Part shown: piece by piece, positions 5,100-9,338 of the stretch
How positions within the stretch are numbered: position 1 is the first letter of the stretch
Layout of the letters: each line of letters starts with the position of its first letter
DNA from: JAYEMH01 sp034717985 [NCBI: Candidatus Ratteibacteria bacterium]
GTDB lineage: Bacteria; CAZDME01; JAYEMH01
DNA length: 9,338 nt
Reading direction: 5' to 3'
Assembly: GCA_034717985.1 (NCBI GenBank)
Contig: JAYEMH010000038.1
Span: 1 to 9,338 of the forward strand
Translations under genes and position numbers: made by a program
The notes under the pieces: generated by a model
Told to the model about the DNA's origin: nothing
Databases searched by the model: none
What the model saw: the letters and a program-made list of their open reading frames with translations, nothing else

Positions 5100-6437
5100 A
5101 TGGATTATTCAGGCAATACTCCTTTACAACAGAAAAAGATGCTGGCAGAAATCGGCCTCCGGTCTCTGGATGAGCTTTTTCAGTCTATACCGGAAGGGGT
5201 GAAACTGAAGTCATCTTTGAATCTACCGAAACAGCTAAGTGAAATTGAATTAGTCAGGGAATTAAAGGACTTAGCCGATAAAAACAAATCTACTTCGGAC
5301 TATTCTCTATTCTTAGGAGGCGGTTATTATGACCATTTTGTTCCCAGCGCCCTTAAGTATCTAATCGGGCGTCCCGAATTTTATACGGCTTACACGCCCT
5401 ATCAGGCTGAAGCCAGCCAGGGAATTCTCCAGGCGATTTATGAATATCAGACCTTTATCACCCTGCTTACCGGCATGGAGGTATCCAATGCCTCTCTTTA
5501 CGACGGCGCCACTGCCCTGGCCGAGGCGGCTTTTATGGCGGTACGGATAAATAAAAGAAATACGATTTTAGCCGCGCAAACACTTCATCCCGAATATCTG
5601 GCCGTGCTTAAGACTTATCTGGCCGGTTTGGATTTAACCCTCAGGGTGATTCCTCATAATGAAGGAAAGGTTGATTTAAAAGAACTAAAGAATTATCTCA
5701 ATAAGGATGTCTCGGCGGTTATTCTTCCCCAGCCAAACTTTTTCGGAATTTTTGAAGAAGGAGAAAAAACAGCCTCTCTTGCCCGGAAAAACGGCAGTCT
5801 TTGTATTGCCTCGGTTGATCCAATTTCTCTGGGAATTATCTCTCCCCCGGGAAAATGGGGAGCTGATATTGTCGTAGGGGAAGGACAAGCCCTTGGCTCG
5901 GGTTTAAATTTTGGCGGCCCGGGATTGGGATTTATAGCTTGCCGGATGGAATTTATGAGAAAGATACCGGGAAGGCTGGCCGGAAAGACCCGGGATGAAC
6001 GGGGAAAAACAGGCTATGTTCTTACGCTTCAAACCCGGGAACAGCATATCCGCCGGGAGAAAGCCACCTCTAACATTTGTTCCAATCACGCTTTATCTGC
6101 CCTGGCGGCAGCTATTTATTTATCCTTGCTGGGGAAAAACGGATTACGGAAGACTGCCGAACTCTGTTTAGGAAAAGCTCATTACCTCTCGGAGAAAATC
6201 GCCGAAATTCCCGGATACGAGCTTAAATTCCAAAAACCTTTCTTCAAAGAGTTTGTGATTAGTTCTCCTCATCCGGTTTCAAAAATCAACCGGAAACTTT
6301 TAGAAAATAAAATTATCGGCGGTCTCGATTTAGAGAGATTTTATCCTGTTTTTAAAAACTGCATGCTTTTGGCGGTAACAGAAAAAAGAACCAAAGAAGA
6401 AATTGATAAGTTAGTTAAAGTATTAAAATCTTTATAA
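5100..6437 (+). CDS. gcvPA: Glycine dehydrogenase (decarboxylating) subunit 1
   Basis: This is the N-terminal-half subunit of the two-subunit P protein, which with GcvPB decarboxylates glycine and transfers the aminomethyl group to lipoyl-GcvH. From 5100 it is 445 residues, the usual length. Family blocks are seen in order: NTPLQQKKMLAEIG (6-19), SLDELFQSIPE (22-32), FLGGGYYDHFVPSAL (71-85), YTPYQAEASQGILQ (98-111), SNASLYDGATALAEA (129-143), FGGPGLGFIA (271-280), and REQHIRREKATSNICSNHAL (313-332). This subunit has the PLP-enzyme fold but lacks the PLP lysine, which is in GcvPB. It lies 43 bases after gcvH. The separate subunit genes are normal for many bacteria and archaea, not a frameshift. 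Confidence 0.96.
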   Translation: MDYSGNTPLQQKKMLAEIGLRSLDELFQSIPEGVKLKSSLNLPKQLSEIELVRELKDLADKNKSTSDYSLFLGGGYYDHFVPSALKYLIGRPEFYTAYTPYQAEASQGILQAIYEYQTFITLLTGMEVSNASLYDGATALAEAAFMAVRINKRNTILAAQTLHPEYLAVLKTYLAGLDLTLRVIPHNEGKVDLKELKNYLNKDVSAVILPQPNFFGIFEEGEKTASLARKNGSLCIASVDPISLGIISPPGKWGADIVVGEGQALGSGLNFGGPGLGFIACRMEFMRKIPGRLAGKTRDERGKTGYVLTLQTREQHIRREKATSNICSNHALSALAAAIYLSLLGKNGLRKTAELCLGKAHYLSEKIAEIPGYELKFQKPFFKEFVISSPHPVSKINRKLLENKIIGGLDLERFYPVFKNCMLLAVTEKRTKEEIDKLVKVLKSL

Positions 6438-6466
6438 AATTATAGGATATCCGACTTCCTATAATT
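6438..6466 (+). promoter_or_regulatory. Perfect 10-bp hairpin between gcvPA and gcvPB
   Basis: AATTATAGGA (6438-6447) pairs exactly with TCCTATAATT (6457-6466) around a nine-base loop. It begins immediately after the gcvPA stop codon. No poly-U follows and gcvPB is only 21 bases on, so it is more likely an mRNA-stabilising or processing hairpin, or a repeat, than a terminator. Confidence 0.65.
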
Positions 6467-6487
6467 AGGTAAAATCTGTGGTGAAAA

Positions 6488-7933
6488 ATGTCTAAATTAA
6501 TTTTTGAAAAAGGCGCCTGCGGCCGAAACGGGATTTCTTTGCCGGAAATGGATGTTCCTTTTCAGGGTGTAGGCGGGCTTATCCCCAAAAATTTATTAAG
6601 AAAGGAATTGCCGCTTCCTGAGTTGAGCGAGCCGGAGGTAGTCCGGCATTACACCAATCTTTCTAAACTTAATTTCTCTGTTGACGGCAATTTTTATCCA
6701 CTCGGGTCCTGTACGATGAAATACAATCCCAAAATTAACGAAGAATTAGCCGCCTTGCCCGGATTTACCCAGCTGCATCCCTATCAGGGGGAAGAGTCGG
6801 TTCAGGGCGCTTTGGAATTAATGTATAATTTAGAAAAAAACTTATCAGAAATTGTGGGAATGGAACGCATGACCCTTCAGCCGGCGGCCGGAGCGCATGG
6901 AGAACTTACCGGAATTTTAATGCTCCGGGCCTTTTTTAAAGATAAAGGAGAAAGTCGCAAAAAAATTATTATTCCGGATGCATCTCACGGCACAAATCCG
7001 GCTTCGGCGGTCCTTGGAGGGTTTGAAATTGTTGAGGTGGCCACCGATAATTCCGGCGGGATTGATATAGAGGCTCTCAAAAAGGTTATGAACGAAGAGG
7101 CGGCTTGCTTGATGCTTACCAATCCCAGCACTCTGGGTTTGTTTGAGGAAAATATACTGGAGGTCTCTTCAATTGTCCATAAAGCCGGAGGACTACTTTA
7201 CGGAGACGGAGCCAATTTGAATGCCCTTCTCGGCAAGGCCCGTTTCGGCGATATGGGGTTTGACCTGGTCCATCTTAATTTACATAAAACCTTTGCGGCT
7301 CCTCATGGCGGCGGCGGCCCGGGGGGCGGTCCGCTGGGGGTCAAAAAACAACTTATCCCCTACTTGCCGGTGCCTCTCGTTGATAGACAAGGCGGGAGAT
7401 TCTTTCTTAATTATGATTTGCCCGGCTCTATCGGCCGGATGCGTTCCTTCTATGGAAATTTTCTGGTGATGCTCAAGGCTTATGTTTATATTCTGAGCCT
7501 GGGAGAAGAGGGCTTAAGAAAAGCAGCGGAAAACGCGGTTTTGAATGCTAATTATCTTCGGGCTAAATTAAAGGATTATTATGAACTGCCTTATAAGAAG
7601 ATTTGTCTCCATGAGGTGATTTTTTCCGGCAGCCGGCAGAAAGCCAAAGGGGTGCGAACCCTGGATATTGCCAAGAGGCTGATTGATTTCGGGATGCATC
7701 CGCCCACCATTTATTTTCCGCTAAACGTTCCAGAGGCCTTAATGATTGAACCGACAGAAACCGAGACCAAAGAGACCCTGGATTATTTTATTGAAATTAT
7801 GAAAAGGATTGCCGGAGAAGCCGAGGAAAATCCGCAGCTCCTCCATCAGGCTCCTCATAATGCCCCGGTTGGCCGTTTGGATGAAGCTAAGGCGGCCAGA
7901 GAAATAGATGTGGCCTGGCAGGCATCCGGTTAG
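6488..7933 (+). CDS. gcvPB: Glycine dehydrogenase (decarboxylating) subunit 2
   Basis: This is the catalytic PLP-binding subunit of glycine decarboxylase, 481 residues. Motifs include [13 protein letters not shown] (69-81), [14 protein letters not shown] (130-143), the [11 protein letters not shown] block (164-174), NPSTLGLFE (212-220), GDGANLNA (239-246), and the PLP Schiff-base lysine K267 in [18 protein letters not shown] (262-279). The C-terminus includes MHPPTIYFP (403-411), EPTET (421-425) and [14 protein letters not shown] (458-471). All are as expected for an active enzyme working with GcvPA. The stop codon falls inside the first unit of a period-8 repeat, and the last residues (WQASG) differ from the common Leu-Arg-Trp type ending, so the repeat may have shifted the end slightly. 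A weak GGTG precedes the ATG. Confidence 0.97.
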   Translation: MSKLIFEKGACGRNGISLPEMDVPFQGVGGLIPKNLLRKELPLPELSEPEVVRHYTNLSKLNFSVDGNFYPLGSCTMKYNPKINEELAALPGFTQLHPYQGEESVQGALELMYNLEKNLSEIVGMERMTLQPAAGAHGELTGILMLRAFFKDKGESRKKIIIPDASHGTNPASAVLGGFEIVEVATDNSGGIDIEALKKVMNEEAACLMLTNPSTLGLFEENILEVSSIVHKAGGLLYGDGANLNALLGKARFGDMGFDLVHLNLHKTFAAPHGGGGPGGGPLGVKKQLIPYLPVPLVDRQGGRFFLNYDLPGSIGRMRSFYGNFLVMLKAYVYILSLGEEGLRKAAENAVLNANYLRAKLKDYYELPYKKICLHEVIFSGSRQKAKGVRTLDIAKRLIDFGMHPPTIYFPLNVPEALMIEPTETETKETLDYFIEIMKRIAGEAEENPQLLHQAPHNAPVGRLDEAKAAREIDVAWQASG

Positions 7934-7980
7934 CGGGTTGACGAGTTGGCCGGTTGGTGAGTTAACTGGTTGGCAGGTAG
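7926..7980 (+). repeat. Period-8 degenerate tandem repeat, left flank of cassette
   Basis: About seven units follow each other in exact 8-base register: CCGGTTAG, CGGGTTGA, CGAGTTGG, CCGGTTGG, TGAGTTAA, CTGGTTGG, CAGGTAG. The GGTT core recurs at 7928, 7936, 7952 and 7968, with AGTT at 7944 and 7960. The first unit contains the gcvPB stop codon. Confidence 0.85.
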
Positions 7981-7991
7981 AAAAGAAGATA

Positions 7992-8378
7992 ATGAAAATA
8001 AAAAGATTTGAAAATATAGATGTTTGGAAAGAGTCAAGGAAATTAGTCAATATGATATATGATTTAACAAGTAAAGGTTTATTCAGGCGAGACTTTGGTT
8101 TGAGAGACCAGATTCAAAGGGCTGCAGTCTCTTGTATGTCAAACGTCGCTGAAGGATTTGACAGTGATACAAAGCAACAATTTATACAAATGCTTTCTTA
8201 TACAAAAAGGTCTTCTTCGGAGGTTCAATCAGAACTTTATGTAGCGTTAGATAGAAGATATGTAACTAAAGAAGAATTTAACAATAGTTACAACCATGCG
8301 CAGTTAGTACGAAAATTAGCCAATGGATTTATTAGATATTTAAGAACCCGTCCGTTAACCCGTAAACCGGCTAATTAG
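7992..8378 (+). CDS. Four-helix-bundle protein (23S rRNA intervening-sequence family)
   Basis: This 128-residue all-alpha protein belongs to the S23/IVP family (TIGR02436-like), whose members were first seen inside 23S rRNA intervening sequences. It resembles the Avd accessory protein of diversity-generating retroelements. Family marks are FENIDVWKESRKLV (6-19), a GLRDQIQRAAVSCMSNVAEGF block (36-56), and a helix with SYTKRSSSEVQSELYVALD (70-88). The function of stand-alone members is unknown. The frame is open upstream to 7908 but that part overlaps gcvPB and is repeat, so 7992 is chosen. Codon use (frequent AGA/AGG, ATA, ACA, TCA) is AT-richer than in the gcv genes, a sign of separate origin. 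The last residues (RTRPLTRKPAN) are read from the right-hand repeat array. It splits gcvPB from lipM. Confidence 0.88.
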   Translation: MKIKRFENIDVWKESRKLVNMIYDLTSKGLFRRDFGLRDQIQRAAVSCMSNVAEGFDSDTKQQFIQMLSYTKRSSSEVQSELYVALDRRYVTKEEFNNSYNHAQLVRKLANGFIRYLRTRPLTRKPAN

Positions 8379-8402
8379 CTAACAGGAGAACCGGACCAAC
8401 CA
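8345..8402 (+). repeat. Period-8 degenerate repeat, right flank, inverted
   Basis: The AACC core, the reverse complement of GGTT on the left, appears at 8345, 8357, 8365 and 8389, with decayed versions at 8373 and 8381. The spacing is 8 bases between 8357 and 8389, and a further AACC lies at 8398. It encodes the protein tail and stop of the four-helix-bundle gene and continues to within a few bases of the lipM start. Confidence 0.75.
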
Positions 8403-8407
8403 GAAAA

Positions 8408-9205
8408 ATGGCGAAGGAGACCTGGCGAATAATAGAGACGGGATTTCAGGACGCTTATTTTAACATGGCGGTTGATGAAGTCCTGATGAACCAAAAAGAA
8501 AAAGGGTTAATTCCCTCCACCATTCGCTTCTATGGCTGGAGGCCGGCGGCGCTTTCCCTGGGATACACACAAAAGACAGCCTCAGAGATTAACCCGGAGG
8601 CATTGCGAAATTTAGGCATGGATTGTGTCTCGCGGATAACCGGCGGGGGAATTCTTCTACACCACCGGGAAGTAACTTATAGTCTGGCCATTGGTCCGGA
8701 TTCCTGTTTATTTTCTAATTCCGTGGGAGAGTCTTTTCGCCGGCTTTGCGCGGGCATAATTAAAACCATGGAACTTCTGGGTTTTAAGGCTGATTTCGCC
8801 GGAGATAATTCGCTTCCGGTAAACAATTCGGATGCTTTTTGTTTTGCGGCCAACTCTTCCTATGATATAATAGTGGGGCAGAGGAAGTTAGGCGGGAATG
8901 CTCAGCGGCGCAAAAAAAAGGTGATTTTTCAACACGGCTCTATTCCCTTAGAGTTAAATTATGAGCCGGTTCTTCCGGCTCTGAAAAATTTTTCGGGAAA
9001 GTGTATTAAAGCCGGCTCTTTGAATAGCATCTTAAATAAATCTTTAACTTTTGAGGAAGCCCTGGCTTTTTTGAAGAGGGGTTTTAAAGAAGGTCTTAAA
9101 ATAGAGCTAAAGCCCGGGGAACTTAGCCGGGAGGAAATAAAGACGGCCCGGGCGATTTCCCAGGAAAAACGAGAAAGATTTTTAGAGATTGGCAGTGTCA
9201 AATAA
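8408..9205 (+). CDS. lipM: LipM-type octanoyltransferase (LplA/LipM family)
   Basis: This is a cytoplasmic enzyme of the biotin/lipoate A/B ligase fold, 265 residues, close to B. subtilis LipM in length. Seen are TGFQDAYFNMAVDE (11-24), IRFYGWRPAALSLGY (39-53), the binding loop RITGGGILLHHREVTYS (76-92), a Cys-Phe pair at C145-F146, and RKLGGNAQRRKKKVIFQHGS (159-178) with the conserved lysine K160. C145 matches the position of the catalytic cysteine of LipM octanoyltransferases, which ATP-dependent lipoate ligases lack. The preferred call is therefore transfer of octanoyl from acyl carrier protein to GcvH. A salvage lipoate ligase is the alternative. Its place after the gcv genes fits a role in activating GcvH. 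No good ribosome binding site is visible, perhaps because the cassette inserted just upstream. Confidence 0.85.
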   Translation: MAKETWRIIETGFQDAYFNMAVDEVLMNQKEKGLIPSTIRFYGWRPAALSLGYTQKTASEINPEALRNLGMDCVSRITGGGILLHHREVTYSLAIGPDSCLFSNSVGESFRRLCAGIIKTMELLGFKADFAGDNSLPVNNSDAFCFAANSSYDIIVGQRKLGGNAQRRKKKVIFQHGSIPLELNYEPVLPALKNFSGKCIKAGSLNSILNKSLTFEEALAFLKRGFKEGLKIELKPGELSREEIKTARAISQEKRERFLEIGSVK

Positions 9206-9338
9206 ATTATGAAAAGATATGAAATAAACCACAGGGTCCACAGAGAAGAAAAAGAGAATTAAGAATAAAGGCAGAAAGTTTCTGACAGGATTTACAGGAT
9301 TTAAAAAGGATTAAAGAATAAAAAAAGTAACAAAAAAT
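9206..9338. other. Non-coding end with fragments of two short repeats
   Basis: There is no gene and no clear terminator after lipM in these 133 AT-rich bases. Positions 9227-9248 (AACCACAGGGTCCACAGAG then AAG) carry an alternating CCACAG motif. At 9285-9302 the 9-mer ACAGGATTT is repeated exactly twice, followed by a related AAAAAGGATTA (9303-9313). Both look like short dispersed repeats distinct from those elsewhere in the window. Confidence 0.6.

Noticed and set aside
7221-7469. Overlapping open frame inside gcvPB
   Set aside because: It is a shadow frame of a well-supported gene, with no recognisable domain or ribosome binding site.
5100-7933. Two P-protein genes as a frameshifted single gcvP
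   Set aside because: Each half has normal length, its own start and the expected motifs; the two-subunit gcvPA/gcvPB form is common in bacteria and archaea.
7908-7991. N-terminal extension of the four-helix-bundle gene
   Set aside because: The added 28 residues come from the end of gcvPB read in another frame and from the period-8 repeat; the family domain starts at 7992.
7926-8402. Diversity-generating retroelement, because the protein resembles Avd
   Set aside because: No reverse transcriptase, template repeat or variable repeat is present; the flanking arrays are 8-base degenerate units.

Overview
The window is a bacterial chromosome segment in which every supported gene lies on the + strand. 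Base composition is moderate, and genes are closely spaced or overlapping. The gene set is a membrane-anchored M23 peptidase with bactofilin, VanZ-like protein, COG2231-type DNA glycosylase, DUF1844 protein, two-subunit glycine decarboxylase and LipM-type octanoyltransferase. It suggests an uncultured, probably anaerobic, diderm-type lineage such as one of the candidate phyla. That placement is inference: no rRNA or other marker gene is present, so I do not name a phylum.

Layout. Positions 1-479 are AT-rich and non-coding, with decayed short repeats, a good sigma70-type promoter (380-407) and a palindrome just downstream of it. Positions 480-2227 form a cell-envelope block: M23 peptidase, bactofilin (4-bp overlap) and VanZ-like membrane protein. 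Positions 2298-2960 encode an endonuclease III-like glycosylase and 3028-3396 a DUF1844 protein. Positions 3446-7933 hold the glycine cleavage genes gcvT, gcvH, gcvPA and gcvPB. Positions 7992-8378 hold a four-helix-bundle (23S rRNA intervening-sequence type) gene inside a repeat-bounded cassette, and 8408-9205 a LipM/LplA-family enzyme. The last 133 bases are non-coding with further repeat fragments.

How the genes work together. GcvPA/GcvPB decarboxylate glycine and load the aminomethyl group onto the lipoyl lysine of GcvH. GcvT then transfers the one-carbon unit to tetrahydrofolate. The downstream LipM-like enzyme is expected to put the octanoyl precursor of lipoate onto GcvH. The L-protein (dihydrolipoamide dehydrogenase) and lipoyl synthase are not in the window. 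The M23/bactofilin pair is a familiar cell-shape module.

The most unusual aspect is the density of unrelated short repeats at gene borders and inside coding sequence. A repeat appears to sit in frame inside gcvT. Others seem to supply the C-terminal tails of the DUF1844 and four-helix-bundle proteins, possibly that of GcvH, and the first codons of one possible glycosylase start. The four-helix-bundle gene is flanked by period-8 repeat arrays in opposite orientation and looks like a small cassette inserted between gcvPB and lipM. I see no complete undescribed defence or mobile system; this cassette and the translated repeats are the best leads.
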